This document shows, one piece after another, positions 46,378 to 54,986 of a DNA stretch of 64,000 nucleotides. The translations under genes were made by a program, and so were the position numbers. Under the pieces are notes generated by a model. That model was not told the origin of the DNA and did not search any database. It was given only the letters and a program-made list of their open reading frames with translations. Origin of the DNA: Bacteroidales bacterium (GTDB lineage Bacteria > Bacteroidota > Bacteroidia > Bacteroidales > UBA932); assembly GCA_017561665.1 (NCBI GenBank), contig JAFZBQ010000060.1:62001-126000 (forward strand), read 5' to 3'. Positions within the stretch are counted from its first letter, which is position 1. The number at the start of each line of letters is the position of its first letter.

Positions 46378-46433
46378 TGTTGCATTGTTGGAGCAGATTG
46401 CCTAACTTCGTAGGGTAATCATATCCCGCCACA

Positions 46434-47924
46434 ATGTTTTCACAAGAAGATCTCCGGCAGATAGAGGCGCGAGGCGCATCTCTGCAACAAATCCAAGAAC
46501 AGATAGACCGTTTCAAGAAAGGCTTCCCTGCAATGAAGATTGTGGGTGCCGCCGTGCCCGGACGCGGAATCAAGGTCCTTTCCGAGTCAGAAACCTGGAA
46601 CGCAGCCGACTATTACGACAAGGCTCCGGTTGGCGGCAAGTGCAAGTTTGTGCCGGCCTCGGGTGCCGCTTCGCGTATGTTCAAGGATATGTTCGCAGGG
46701 CTTGATAAACTGGAAACCGGAGAGGATTTACCCGCCGATGCCCCAGGGGCAAAGCTCGCAGCCCGCATCAAGGACTTTGCGTTCTATTCGCCCGATGTAT
46801 TCGGTGAACCGGCAGACACCGCCGACTATCGCAAGAAGGCTCTGGCGGCGTTGCTGCGCGAACCCGGCCTCGGTTATGGCTCCAAGCCCAAGGGAGTGCT
46901 CAAGTTTCACCGATATACAAATGAGGTCCGCACCGCTATGGCAGAGCATCTGGTTGAGGCGGCCGATTATATGCGCGGCGCTGACGGCGTCTGCAATCTG
47001 GTGTTCACTATTTCGCCTGAACATCAATCTCTTTTTGAGGCGGCTTTGGCAGAAGTCAAGGATAAGTTTGAGGCCCGTTACGGCGTTAAATACAACATCA
47101 CCTTCACCTACCAGGACAAGGCTACCGACACCATTGCGGTGGATATGGAAAACGAGCCGTTCCGTACCGAATCCGGCGAACTACTGTTCCGCCCTGCAGG
47201 TCATGGCGCGCTGATCTACAATTTGAATAAGGTTGACGAGGAACTTGTTTCCATCAAGAATATCGATAATGTTGCTCACGAAAAGTTGCTGCCGACCACA
47301 TCGCTATACAAGAAGGTGCTGATGGGAGAGGCTTTGAAGCTTCGCGACCGTATCTTTGATTATCTCCGCCGCCTGGATCGCGAGTTTTCGCCGGCACTCT
47401 GCGACGAGATTGAGGCCTTCCTGGATAAGGAACTCTGCGTCAAGATGCCCGCCGCAGCTTCTTTCGAGGCCCGTGTCGAGGCCCTTCTCGCAAAACTGAA
47501 CCGTCCGATCCGCGTCTGTGGAATGGTCCGCAACGAAGGCGAGCCCGGCGGCGGTCCGTATATTATCGAAGGCGGCGACGGCTCCACTTCGCTTCAGGTT
47601 CTCGAGAGCGTCCAGATACCCAAGGACGACCCCAAGGCAATGGCGGCTATGTCCGGCGCCACCCACTTCAATCCGGTGGACCTGGTATGCCTGCTGAAAG
47701 ACTATAAGGGAGGCAGATTCGATTTGCTGAAGCGTGTCGATGCCGACGCCGGCTTTATGAGCAGCAAGAGCTATCAGGGGCGCGAACTCAAGGCGCTGGA
47801 GATGCCCGGCCTCTGGAACGGCGCTATGAGCGACTGGAACACCCTCTTTGTAGAAGTTCCCGTAGAAACCTTCAACCCCGTAAAAGTCGTACTGGATTTG
47901 CTAAGACCTGCCCACCAGGCCTGA
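46434..47924 (+). CDS. DUF4301 family protein
   Basis: The 496-residue cytosolic protein matches Bacteroidetes DUF4301, with CKFVPASGAASRMFKDMF near residue 80, the basic FHRYTNEVRTAMAEH, and GDGSTSLQVLESVQI near the C-terminus. The VPASGAASRMFK segment resembles a nucleotidyltransferase-type loop, a weak hint at an NTP-dependent transferase; no function is established. The 3' end overlaps the convergent HAD gene by 24 bases. Confidence 0.8.
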   Translation: MFSQEDLRQIEARGASLQQIQEQIDRFKKGFPAMKIVGAAVPGRGIKVLSESETWNAADYYDKAPVGGKCKFVPASGAASRMFKDMFAGLDKLETGEDLPADAPGAKLAARIKDFAFYSPDVFGEPADTADYRKKALAALLREPGLGYGSKPKGVLKFHRYTNEVRTAMAEHLVEAADYMRGADGVCNLVFTISPEHQSLFEAALAEVKDKFEARYGVKYNITFTYQDKATDTIAVDMENEPFRTESGELLFRPAGHGALIYNLNKVDEELVSIKNIDNVAHEKLLPTTSLYKKVLMGEALKLRDRIFDYLRRLDREFSPALCDEIEAFLDKELCVKMPAAASFEARVEALLAKLNRPIRVCGMVRNEGEPGGGPYIIEGGDGSTSLQVLESVQIPKDDPKAMAAMSGATHFNPVDLVCLLKDYKGGRFDLLKRVDADAGFMSSKSYQGRELKALEMPGLWNGAMSDWNTLFVEVPVETFNPVKVVLDLLRPAHQA

Positions 47925-48554
47925 CAATTCACACATCTGGTCTATGATGAAATCGGCACCGGCGGCGGCGAGCTGCTCGCGCGTGCCGTTGCCCCAGGTG
48001 ACGCCGCAGGTGCGAGCACCTGCGTTGCGCCCCATCTCTATGTCCACATACATATCGCCGACAACTAGTGCATCCTTCGCCTCGATACCGAAATGCTCCA
48101 GACACTGCAGCACCGGCTCCGGATTGGGTTTGGGCTTGCGCTGGAAATCGACTCCCAGCACATAATCAATATAATCTCCAAGGCCCATATCGCGCACAAA
48201 TGCATTCAGCGACACCGATAGCCGCGATGAGGCCACGCACATCGGTATGCCGGCGGCTTTGAGTTGGGCCAATTCCTCCTTCACGCCGGGAAAGGCTTGC
48301 GGCTTGAGCTGCGCCTTATATTCGTCAAAAACAATGCGATACAGGTCGGCGCAATCCAGGCATTCCTGACGGGTGATGCCGGGATTCATAATCACGAATC
48401 CGTCTTCCAGCGGCAGGCCGATAGTGCTGGCGATGGTTGCCTCGTCGGGCACCGGATAACCCTTGCGCCGCATAGTCTCCTGCATCGTCTTCACGATATT
48501 CTCCTTGGTGTCGCCCAGCGTTCCGTCAAAATCAAATACTATCAGCCTTGTCAT
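47901..48554 (-). CDS. HAD-family phosphatase (phosphoglycolate-phosphatase-like)
   Basis: The 217-residue protein has HAD motif I FDFDGTLGDT at residues 7-16, motif II VASSRLS, the motif III Lys in FQRKPKPNPEP and motif IV VVGDMYVDIEMGRNAG. The C1 cap and overall length fit the Gph/PgmB-type subfamily. The substrate is not readable from sequence. A TACATTTG box (48583-48576, minus strand) lies 22 bases upstream. Confidence 0.88.
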   Translation of the reverse strand: MTRLIVFDFDGTLGDTKENIVKTMQETMRRKGYPVPDEATIASTIGLPLEDGFVIMNPGITRQECLDCADLYRIVFDEYKAQLKPQAFPGVKEELAQLKAAGIPMCVASSRLSVSLNAFVRDMGLGDYIDYVLGVDFQRKPKPNPEPVLQCLEHFGIEAKDALVVGDMYVDIEMGRNAGARTCGVTWGNGTREQLAAAGADFIIDQMCELSGLVGRS

Positions 48555-48575
48555 AATTCATGATGTTTCTGGGGC

Positions 48576-48613
48576 CAAATGTACGCAAATGCCGCGATTT
48601 CTTTATACATTTG
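48576..48613. promoter_or_regulatory. Divergent -7 boxes for the HAD and DUF2207 genes
   Basis: TACATTTG occurs on the minus strand at 48583-48576 (HAD gene) and on the plus strand at 48606-48613 (DUF2207 gene, ATG at 48631). Both match TAnnTTTG exactly. Confidence 0.55.
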
Positions 48614-48630
48614 TGAAGATATACCCAGTT

Positions 48631-50286
48631 ATGAAAAAGATTCTGACCATCATTTTAGGCTTTATCGCCGCCCTGAGCCTCAACGCCCAGGAGATAAACC
48701 GCGTGCAAGTTAATGCAAAGATTCACGCCGACGGTTCGGCCCACATCACCCAGATGTGGGATGCGACAGTATCGTCCGGCACCGAATTCTATATTCCTAT
48801 CGGCAATCTTGGCAAGATGGAGATTACCAACCTGCAGGTGAGTGAAAACGGCCGTCAGTATATCAGCGAAGGCAACCGCTGGAAGGTTAACCGCTCTCTT
48901 TCAGAAAAGGCCGGACGCTGCGGCATCGTGGAAAAAAGCGACGGCGTGGAGATTTGCTGGGGGCAGGGGAGTATGGGCCGTCACGTCTGGACTGCCGAAT
49001 TCGATGCCAAGAATCTCGTGCAGGGCTATAACGATTTCGACGGTTTCAACTTTATGTTTGTCAATCCAAATATCGGCCCTATAGAAGAGGCGTCGGTCGT
49101 CATAGAGAATGAGACCGGCGGTCCCGAATGGACCAGCGACAATGTAAAGGTCTGGGCCTTCGGCTTTGAGGGCAGTATCAACGTGGTGGACGGCAAGATC
49201 CAATGCGCCTCAGACGGGTATATGCCCAAGTCGCATAAAATCATTATAATGGCCCGTTTTGACAAGGACATGGTGCAGCCGCTGGTAGACACCAAGAAGC
49301 CGTTCGAAACGCTTCAGAAGAAGGCCTTCAAGAACAGCGATTATACCGATGAGGAAGACGGTGGATGGAAGGCTTTGCTGGCACTGCTGCCGGTGATTCT
49401 GGCTGGCCTTGGTGCTATTATCTGGCTGCTCTGGGTCTCTGCCACGGGCCGTACCCTCTCCAAAAAGATTTACGGTGTGAACAAGATCACCGACTGGTGG
49501 CGCGATGTTCCGCAGGAGGGTAATCTGTTTGCATCATATTATGTCCTGGACAAGGGCGAACGGTTCCCGCAGCATCAGCACGATAAGGATATGATTGGCG
49601 CCTGCTTCCTCAAGTGGGTTCTTGAAAAGAAAGTTCTGCCGGTTCAGGACGAGAAGCATCCGAAGCGTTATAATCTCAAACTCGACCCCGCCGCGCTGTT
49701 TGAAGACCCGTCTGAAGGCGAATTGTATTCTATGGTAGTCGAGGCTGCCGGCGACAATATGATCCTTGAAACGGGCGAATTTGAGCGCTGGTCAAAGCGC
49801 AAGTACGAGCGGGTTATGAACTGGCCCGGCAAGGCCGCCGAAAGCGGTCGCAAGTACCTGGTCGGCAAGGATCGTCTTGACGCTTACGGCCGCAGCACCG
49901 CCGAGGGTCAGGAAAAGGCTCAGGAGGTCATCAAGTTCAAGAACTTCCTCAAGGATTTCACCCTTAGCGACGAGCGCGGCGTTCCCGAGGTTCATCTCTG
50001 GAAGGATTATCTGGTATTCGCCCAGCTCTATGGCATCGCCAACGAGGTTGCAGCTCAGCTCAAGAAACTCTATCCTGCAGACTTTGCACATTACGCCCAG
50101 AGTCTCAATATGGATACATCATATCTGCCCACCATCATCAATATGAACCGATCCCTGGCCAATACCGCATATACCAACGCGGCAGCCAAACTCACCAGCG
50201 TCCGCACCAGCGGAGGAGGCGGCTTCTCTTCCATCGGCGGCGGTGGCGGCTTCTCCGGCGGCGGCTTCGGCGGCGGCAGCAGGTAG
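48631..50286 (+). CDS. DUF2207-like membrane protein with Gly-rich tail
   Basis: From the ATG at 48631 the protein is 551 residues: signal peptide (MKKILTIILGFIAALSLNAQ), an extracytoplasmic DUF2207-like beta domain (NRVQVNAKIHADGSAHITQMW...), a membrane segment LLPVILAGLGAIIWLLWV near residue 250, and a cytosolic C-terminal half ending in a Gly-rich tail (GGFSSIGGGGGFSGGGFGG). DUF2207 proteins are membrane proteins of unknown function, and such Gly/Ser tails are typical for them. The longer frame from 48463 is refused because it overlaps the divergent HAD gene and its promoter. Confidence 0.82.
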   Translation: MKKILTIILGFIAALSLNAQEINRVQVNAKIHADGSAHITQMWDATVSSGTEFYIPIGNLGKMEITNLQVSENGRQYISEGNRWKVNRSLSEKAGRCGIVEKSDGVEICWGQGSMGRHVWTAEFDAKNLVQGYNDFDGFNFMFVNPNIGPIEEASVVIENETGGPEWTSDNVKVWAFGFEGSINVVDGKIQCASDGYMPKSHKIIIMARFDKDMVQPLVDTKKPFETLQKKAFKNSDYTDEEDGGWKALLALLPVILAGLGAIIWLLWVSATGRTLSKKIYGVNKITDWWRDVPQEGNLFASYYVLDKGERFPQHQHDKDMIGACFLKWVLEKKVLPVQDEKHPKRYNLKLDPAALFEDPSEGELYSMVVEAAGDNMILETGEFERWSKRKYERVMNWPGKAAESGRKYLVGKDRLDAYGRSTAEGQEKAQEVIKFKNFLKDFTLSDERGVPEVHLWKDYLVFAQLYGIANEVAAQLKKLYPADFAHYAQSLNMDTSYLPTIINMNRSLANTAYTNAAAKLTSVRTSGGGGFSSIGGGGGFSGGGFGGGSR

Positions 50287-50291
50287 CCTGT

Positions 50292-50299
50292 TATTTTTG
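50292..50299 (+). promoter_or_regulatory. -7 promoter box of the small lipoprotein gene
   Basis: TATTTTTG is an exact TAnnTTTG match 38 bases before the ATG at 50338. Confidence 0.5.
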
Positions 50300-50337
50300 G
50301 GCATTAGCTGCATTTAATGTGCAGAAATCAGAAAATC

Positions 50338-50889
50338 ATGAAAAAAGCATTCGTTGTTTTAGCGCTTGCAGTTGCGCTGTTCGCTTCTTGCGAGAAAGCT
50401 GATGTTATTGTTCCTACTGCAGAAGAGCAGGCTATGGTCACAGAGCAGATGACCTGGCGGCTGGATTCTATCAAGGTGATTACAAATTATGCAATGGTCT
50501 CCCAGGAGACTGTGGTTTATAGAGAAGAAGACGGAATCGATATAGTTGACTATACTTTCTATCCATATACATACAAGTTCCCGGAGAGCCTGTATTTCAT
50601 AAGCGATTACGACGGCTCAAAGGTTTCCCTGTCGGAATATAAAGACGATTACTGCAAGTTCCTGCTTACTACACCCTCAGGCGACCTGCTGGCCGGCGGA
50701 TATCTCTGCTACTATCGTAATCTGTTCACCTTCAGCGGTGCCAAGAACGGCGCCTGGGCAGTTTTCTTCATAACAGAGGCGACAGCCAACTGGGACACGG
50801 AAGTCTGGACCATCGCCTATAACCCCGTCGAAGCGGAAGACGGCCGCATTCTTGAGCGCCGCATAGAATTCTACCACAGGGTAAAATAG
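50338..50889 (+). CDS. Small lipoprotein of unknown function
   Basis: The 183-residue protein has a lipoprotein signal MKKAFVVLALAVALFASC with lipobox Cys at residue 18, then a soluble, aromatic-rich beta-strand domain (VYREEDGIDIVDYTFYPYTYKF, LCYYRNLFTFSGAKNGAW) with no known motif. I do not recognise a family; the pattern recalls small Bacteroidetes surface lipoproteins. The ATG at 50338 was chosen because the upstream extension spoils the signal sequence. Confidence 0.75.
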   Translation: MKKAFVVLALAVALFASCEKADVIVPTAEEQAMVTEQMTWRLDSIKVITNYAMVSQETVVYREEDGIDIVDYTFYPYTYKFPESLYFISDYDGSKVSLSEYKDDYCKFLLTTPSGDLLAGGYLCYYRNLFTFSGAKNGAWAVFFITEATANWDTEVWTIAYNPVEAEDGRILERRIEFYHRVK

Positions 50890-50894
50890 AGTAA

Positions 50895-50963
50895 TTATTC
50901 GTCAAAGACGGTGTTGGTGAGAACGGCAGCCAGTAGTGCTTGTCCGCTCAGTGCAGATGCTGT
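50895..50963 (-). pseudogene. Remnant resembling the 3' end of a GH28 gene
   Basis: On the minus strand 50927-50895 reads AVLTNTVFDE then stop. The intact polygalacturonase at 53682 ends LVLTNTVFTE then stop, and the DNA around both is alignable (ACGGTGTT, GT, AG, AC in the same order). Upstream codons soon diverge and the antitoxin gene begins at 50965, so only the end of a former gene seems to survive. Confidence 0.45.
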
Positions 50964-50964
50964 A

Positions 50965-51273
50965 CTACAGGATTCTGACACTGACTTCACGCCCAAGGCC
51001 GCGGAACAGTTTGACTAGGGTGGATAGTTGAATGTCTGAATGACCTTTTTCCACTCTGGAAATAAAGCTCTTCCTAGTTCCTATTTTTTCCGCCAACTGT
51101 TCCTGCGTTAGACCTGCTTTAAGGCGTTCTTCCTTTAGCTGTTCGCCTATAATGAAAGCATCGCACTCAATTTCAAACTGAGCACGTTCTGGCGTACCCA
51201 CCGCACCGAAGTCTTCGCTTATGAGATCTTCTATCGGTGTCAGCATAGTTGTGTTTCGGTCATTCTTCACCAT
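50965..51273 (-). CDS. higA: HigA-type antitoxin with XRE helix-turn-helix
   Basis: The 102-residue protein has an XRE/HTH_3 domain (GEQLKEERLKAGLTQEQLAEKIG, RKSFISRVEKGHSDIQLSTLVKLFRGLG), expected to bind the operator and neutralise the toxin encoded just upstream. The ATG at 51273 overlaps the toxin gene by 14 bases; an ATG at 51246 is also possible, and the frame further up uses TTG. Toxin-before-antitoxin order is the HigBA layout. Autoregulation is inferred from the family. Confidence 0.85.
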   Translation of the reverse strand: MVKNDRNTTMLTPIEDLISEDFGAVGTPERAQFEIECDAFIIGEQLKEERLKAGLTQEQLAEKIGTRKSFISRVEKGHSDIQLSTLVKLFRGLGREVSVRIL

Positions 51274-51637
51274 TATCTTTATTATTCTTTGTTTCAAAAT
51301 ACTTCTGCATTAATGTCTCAGCCCTGTCAAGTTGCTCTTTAGGTGTCTTTTGTGTTTTCTTTTGAAAACCGTTAAACAAAATCACAAGGTTACCTTCGTC
51401 AAAGCAGCAGAATATGCGATATTGATTGCTCTCGTGCTCTACCCGTATTTCATAGAGTCCTGTTATTCCTTTAATGGCCTTAAGAAACTTGGCTGGAACA
51501 ATCTCAACCACCATTATGAGCTTCAATACCTGATAGAGCTTTTTCAGCGCTTCCCTGTCCAATGTTTTCCTAAATTCTTTGAAGTAATCTTCAAAGACTA
51601 CAACCCGTCTAACGTACTCATTCTGAATTCCACCCAT
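51260..51637 (-). CDS. higB: HigB/RelE-type toxin
   Basis: The 125-residue protein belongs to the RelE/HigB (Gp49-like) toxin superfamily: a strand-rich core GLYEIRVEHESNQYRIFCCFDEGNLVIL-type segment (core YRIFCCFDEGN) followed by LFNGFQKKTQKTPKEQLDRA. These are mRNA interferases that cleave RNA on the ribosome. Its end overlaps the antitoxin start, consistent with a coupled toxin-antitoxin pair. No catalytic test is possible from sequence alone. Confidence 0.85.
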   Translation of the reverse strand: MGGIQNEYVRRVVVFEDYFKEFRKTLDREALKKLYQVLKLIMVVEIVPAKFLKAIKGITGLYEIRVEHESNQYRIFCCFDEGNLVILFNGFQKKTQKTPKEQLDRAETLMQKYFETKNNKDNGEE

Positions 51638-52133
51638 ACCTTCAATAATCGCAAAGTTAACTAATTAGTGAACACTGTCCAAATTTTCTGACGCAAGATA
51701 ACCACTAAGCCACCCTTAAAACGAGACATTTTCTCAAATCTTTTGGAATTGAGAGCAGGAAACAGAAATACTTTTTTTAAAAAATGAAATGCTTTTCAGA
51801 AACGATGAAATATAGGCGTCCGCTCGGTGTAGAAACCTCCGCTTGCAATTCTTTCCGGGCAAAAATCTGCCCCTGAAATAATTCAAGCTTCGGATGATAT
51901 CTGCACCTTCGCTCTGTGAACAGCGGTCCAGCCAAACCGCCTGACGCGTTTAATAGGGGGATAGCAACCTTTGGCGGCGGCATCACCGACAACCTTTCTA
52001 AAGTCTTAGGCGCGTTCACCGCCGTTAGGACGGCTTATGTCGTAGTGGAATTCTTTGCGGTTTGGCGTGACTAGCTACTTGGTAATCGAAAGTCTCTGCA
52101 ATCGAGGCGTGCAATACTACTTTCCGAAATATA
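51638..52133. other. About 500 bases with no supported gene
   Basis: The stretch between higB and the terminator of the next gene holds only a doubtful 80-codon minus-strand frame (51777-52019) with no recognisable domain and a repetitive look, plus small hairpins such as CCGT-TAGG-ACGG near 52021. It could contain decayed accessory DNA or a non-coding RNA. Nothing in it is firm. Confidence 0.4.
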
Positions 52134-52162
52134 AAAAAGGTGGAGCATTGCCCCACCTTTTT
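52134..52162 (-). terminator. Intrinsic terminator
   Basis: AAAAAGGTGG (52134-52143) pairs with CCACCTTTTT (52153-52162) across a short loop, 23 bases after the stop of the minus-strand gene at 52186. Confidence 0.8.
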
Positions 52163-52185
52163 GCTTTATTGAAAAGAGTTGAGTT

Positions 52186-52935
52186 TTAGAAGGAGAGTCT
52201 CATTGCGAGACCGGCTGTGGGTTGCAGGTTGCTAGAAAGGCCAGTAGGGGTGTAAGTGAAAAAAGGCTCAATCTTTAAATCGAGAGAGGCTCTTTGCGAT
52301 CTGATATCTTGATCGTACATATTCTTTACTTTCGCGATATGGACAGCGTCGCAGATACTCCAGATATTAAGACCAAGGCGGGCAGCGGCAGCAATCCAAT
52401 ACAAAGATGAGTATGAGTAAGTATTCGTGTAAGAATCATATGTGATACCGGACAGCTGCACTCCATACAATCCGATATTGCCAAGAAAGAAACAAGCGCC
52501 ACGTCCCCATTCACCTGCAACACCCTCCCCAAGTCCTGGAATCAAAGCAGAAGCAATGCCAGCCCAAACTCTGCTGTATGGATCATTGGGCTGAGGAACA
52601 TAATCACGAGTGTTGTAGAAATTTTTGTACTCGCGATATTTCATGCCAGGGACAACGGTTTCTGCTGTGTTGGGTGTGTAATTGTTCGTTGTACTGGAAT
52701 TATTGAAGATTTCGTTCTCCCCATTTTCGTAACGTACAATTAAGATATCTGACTTAGGCAATGTGAAGGTTGGACCCTCAAGATTATTGAATTTCTTGTA
52801 TTTAATCTCAGAGGTACTTACTTCGAGAATTTTAGCCTCAATGTCGGTACCGTCCTTAGTTGTGATAAGGTCCTGGGCAAACGATGAAATTGCTCCGAAA
52901 AGCATCATACAGATAATGAATAATCCTTTTTTCAT
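52186..52935 (-). CDS. Hypothetical exported protein, probably membrane-associated
   Basis: From the ATG at 52935 the 249-residue protein has a signal peptide (MKKGLFIICMMLFGAISSFAQ), then a small beta-rich domain (DLITTKDGTDIEAKILEVST, IKYKKFNNLEGPTFTLPKSD) common in Bacteroidetes exported proteins, a low-complexity Asn/Thr linker (SSTTNNYTPNTAE), and a hydrophobic region with Gly-rich helices (IASALIPGLGEGVAGEWGRGACFFLG). A TACATTTG box (52969-52962, minus strand) is its probable promoter. I do not assign a function. Confidence 0.7.
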   Translation of the reverse strand: MKKGLFIICMMLFGAISSFAQDLITTKDGTDIEAKILEVSTSEIKYKKFNNLEGPTFTLPKSDILIVRYENGENEIFNNSSTTNNYTPNTAETVVPGMKYREYKNFYNTRDYVPQPNDPYSRVWAGIASALIPGLGEGVAGEWGRGACFFLGNIGLYGVQLSGITYDSYTNTYSYSSLYWIAAAARLGLNIWSICDAVHIAKVKNMYDQDIRSQRASLDLKIEPFFTYTPTGLSSNLQPTAGLAMRLSF

Positions 52936-53310
52936 AATGGTTAGTGAAATAATGTATGCGACAAATGTAAGGAAATAATTAATAAATAATTTAAAAATGG
53001 TTTGTCCAGCCAAAGCACCCACGGTAATTATACGACGAAAGCCATCCTGGCTGCGGTGGATACACTGAGTGGGTAACTTTTCTCAAAACAAAAGGAGCCG
53101 GACAAGCCGACCCCTGATGGGAAGGTACCCGTAAACCTCCTTTTTAATCAGCAATGATTAAACTACTATTTTTTAGGATAGTGATTGTCATAGTGATACG
53201 ATAACCACTAATCCGTGGGGCCGCCGAATGTTTGCGAAAGTGGCCCCTTTCGGGTGTTTATGCAAAGGTAGTAATCATTTTATTTCCTGCAAATTTCTAT
53301 CTTTGTGACT
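52936..53310. other. 375-base intergenic region with several hairpins and two promoters
   Basis: It contains the minus promoter (52969-52962), a large hairpin AAAAGGAG (53090-53097) / CTCCTTTT (53137-53144) followed by T, an 8-bp stem GGGGCCGC (53217-53224) / GTGGCCCC (53240-53247), and the plus promoter TATCTTTG (53298-53305). No ORF or known RNA family was recognised; a small structured RNA is possible at 53080-53150. Confidence 0.45.
53298..53305 (+). promoter_or_regulatory. -7 promoter box very close to the yccF-like start
   Basis: TATCTTTG is an exact TAnnTTTG match ending only five bases before the ATG at 53311, so the transcript may be leaderless or nearly so. Confidence 0.55.
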
Positions 53311-53679
53311 ATGAAAACTCTGGGAAATATAATCTGGCTGGTGCTGGGCGGTATATTGGTCGCTCTGATATACTATCTGGTGGGGCTGCTGATGTGCATC
53401 ACTATTATCGGAATTCCGTTTGGGGTGCAGTTGTTCAAGCTGGGTACATTTGCAATGTGGCCGTTCGGTCACGAAATGGTGAACAAGCCCAACGAGCCTG
53501 GATGCCTTTCCGTGGTGATGAATCTGATATGGATATTGCTGGGCTGGTGGGAGATAGCCATAATCCACCTAATCTGCGGATTGATCTTCTGCATCACCAT
53601 TGTAGGAATGCCGTGGGGCTTCCTACATTTCAAGCTGGCGCTTTATTCCATCCTGCCTTTCGGAAAGGAAGTAAGATAG
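53311..53679 (+). CDS. YccF domain protein
   Basis: The 122-residue membrane protein has two copies of the YccF unit: LGGILVALIYYLVGLLMCITIIGIPFG-type first segment with FGVQLFKLGTFAMWPFG, and LIFCITIVGMPWGFLHFKLALYSILPFG in the second, each with hydrophobic helix plus GIP/GMP turn. YccF proteins are inner-membrane proteins of unknown function. The ATG at 53311 is used rather than a GTG two codons upstream. Confidence 0.85.
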   Translation: MKTLGNIIWLVLGGILVALIYYLVGLLMCITIIGIPFGVQLFKLGTFAMWPFGHEMVNKPNEPGCLSVVMNLIWILLGWWEIAIIHLICGLIFCITIVGMPWGFLHFKLALYSILPFGKEVR

Positions 53680-53681
53680 TT

Positions 53682-54986
53682 TTACTCAGTAAATACGGTG
53701 TTTGTAAGGACGAGGCCCTTGACGCCGACAATTGTGTTGCCGCGGGTCATGCCTTCCCCGACTGCGTCGCGGCGGCGGAGCGTCTCTTCTGACATGCTGA
53801 ACTCTTCCGGAGCAACCTTTGTGAATGAACAATTGGTGAAGACAAGGTTCTCGTAAGGATTGTCGGCAGGGGAGAATATCTCAATGCCACAGAGAGATCG
53901 GGAGTGGACGTCGGTGAAATAGAGGTTGCGCACACCCCCGAACTTGACTGACTCATCGGGATAAACATACATGTGAAGGGGACACTCGTAGATATCGTCC
54001 ATGATTATATTGGAGAAGATTATATCCTCTATCAGGGAATACTCGAGTCCGAAATCGTTGTTATAGCCCGGCCTGGGGAAGTCTATGCCTATTCCCAGCC
54101 AGCTGTGGGTGACAGTCAGGTTGGAGAATATGCAGTTGTGGATATGTCCGTCGTTGGACCATCCCAGGCGGATGGCATAAGCCCAGGACTTCAGGGTGCA
54201 ATTGGTTACCACAACCCGTTCGCAGGCGGTGTTCTGTTTCAGGGAACGGCTGTTGGCGCGGACAATAATAGCGTCGTCGCCCGCTTCAATTATGCAGTTG
54301 GAGACGGTTACGTCCCTGGAACAGTTTATATGTATGCCGTCGTTGTTGGGATAGCGCATGTCCGAGAGAATCTTGCACCGGTCAAAATGGACATAATCGC
54401 AGTCGTGAACCCAGTAGCTCCAGCCGGCAGGCTGACCCACCATCGTAACATCTGTCACAGTCACAAACTTGCAACCGGCAAAGAACACCACGCGGGGTAA
54501 AGTCTGCTCTGTGGGGTGAACACGTTTGTAAGGCCATCCTCCCCGGTATTCATCGTCCGGAATCTTGCAGACATGGTGCTCTCCGTTGCAGTCTATTGTC
54601 CCGCGGCCGCTGATGGCTATGTTCTCTGCCTCGTCGGCAAAAATGAACGCCGCGTTGCGCTTGCGGGGCAGGGCATCCGTGTTGTAATGACGGGCATCGG
54701 TGCGGTTGGGAAAATCGTTGATGTCGGGCGATGCCAGCAGCACCGCATCGGCATCGATATGAAGATCCACTCCGCTTTTAAGCTCAATGGGGCCGGAAAG
54801 GTATGTGCCGCCGGAGATGGTCACCATGCCGCCGCCTGCGGCAGAGACATCGTCTATCGCTTTCTGGATAGCCTTGGTGGCCAAGATTTTGCCACCGGTT
54901 TTGGCTCCGTAAGATTTGACGTTGACATCCTTTGCCCATGCGGTGGTGCAGAGCAGGGAAAGGAGAATTATAAGAAACCTTTTCAT
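53682..54986 (-). CDS. GH28 polygalacturonase-type glycoside hydrolase
   Basis: The 434-residue secreted enzyme has a signal peptide (MKRFLIILLSLLCTTAWA) and a right-handed parallel beta-helix of the GH28 type. The active-site set is present: NNDGIHINCSRDV (the NxD motif) near residue 212, AGDDAIIVRA (the DD pair) near 236, and AYAIRLGWSNDG. GH28 enzymes hydrolyse galacturonan or rhamnogalacturonan backbones or side galacturonic acid residues. It starts one base before the end of the upstream beta-helix gene (TAATG), so the two form an operon, and fits with the GH78 enzymes as pectin degradation. Confidence 0.9.
   Translation of the reverse strand: MKRFLIILLSLLCTTAWAKDVNVKSYGAKTGGKILATKAIQKAIDDVSAAGGGMVTISGGTYLSGPIELKSGVDLHIDADAVLLASPDINDFPNRTDARHYNTDALPRKRNAAFIFADEAENIAISGRGTIDCNGEHHVCKIPDDEYRGGWPYKRVHPTEQTLPRVVFFAGCKFVTVTDVTMVGQPAGWSYWVHDCDYVHFDRCKILSDMRYPNNDGIHINCSRDVTVSNCIIEAGDDAIIVRANSRSLKQNTACERVVVTNCTLKSWAYAIRLGWSNDGHIHNCIFSNLTVTHSWLGIGIDFPRPGYNNDFGLEYSLIEDIIFSNIIMDDIYECPLHMYVYPDESVKFGGVRNLYFTDVHSRSLCGIEIFSPADNPYENLVFTNCSFTKVAPEEFSMSEETLRRRDAVGEGMTRGNTIVGVKGLVLTNTVFTE

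Noticed and set aside
51777..52019. Minus-strand 80-codon frame in the gap after higB
   Set aside because: No domain, no promoter or conserved start; its look is that of a repetitive or decayed sequence. Not called as a gene.
53081..53145. Known riboswitch (TPP, cobalamin, FMN, c-di-GMP considered)
   Set aside because: None of the conserved core sequences of these families is visible; only a generic hairpin is supported.
52936..53310. 4.5S RNA or tmRNA gene
   Set aside because: No tetraloop/asymmetric-bulge core of 4.5S RNA and no tRNA-like acceptor or tag frame of tmRNA was found.
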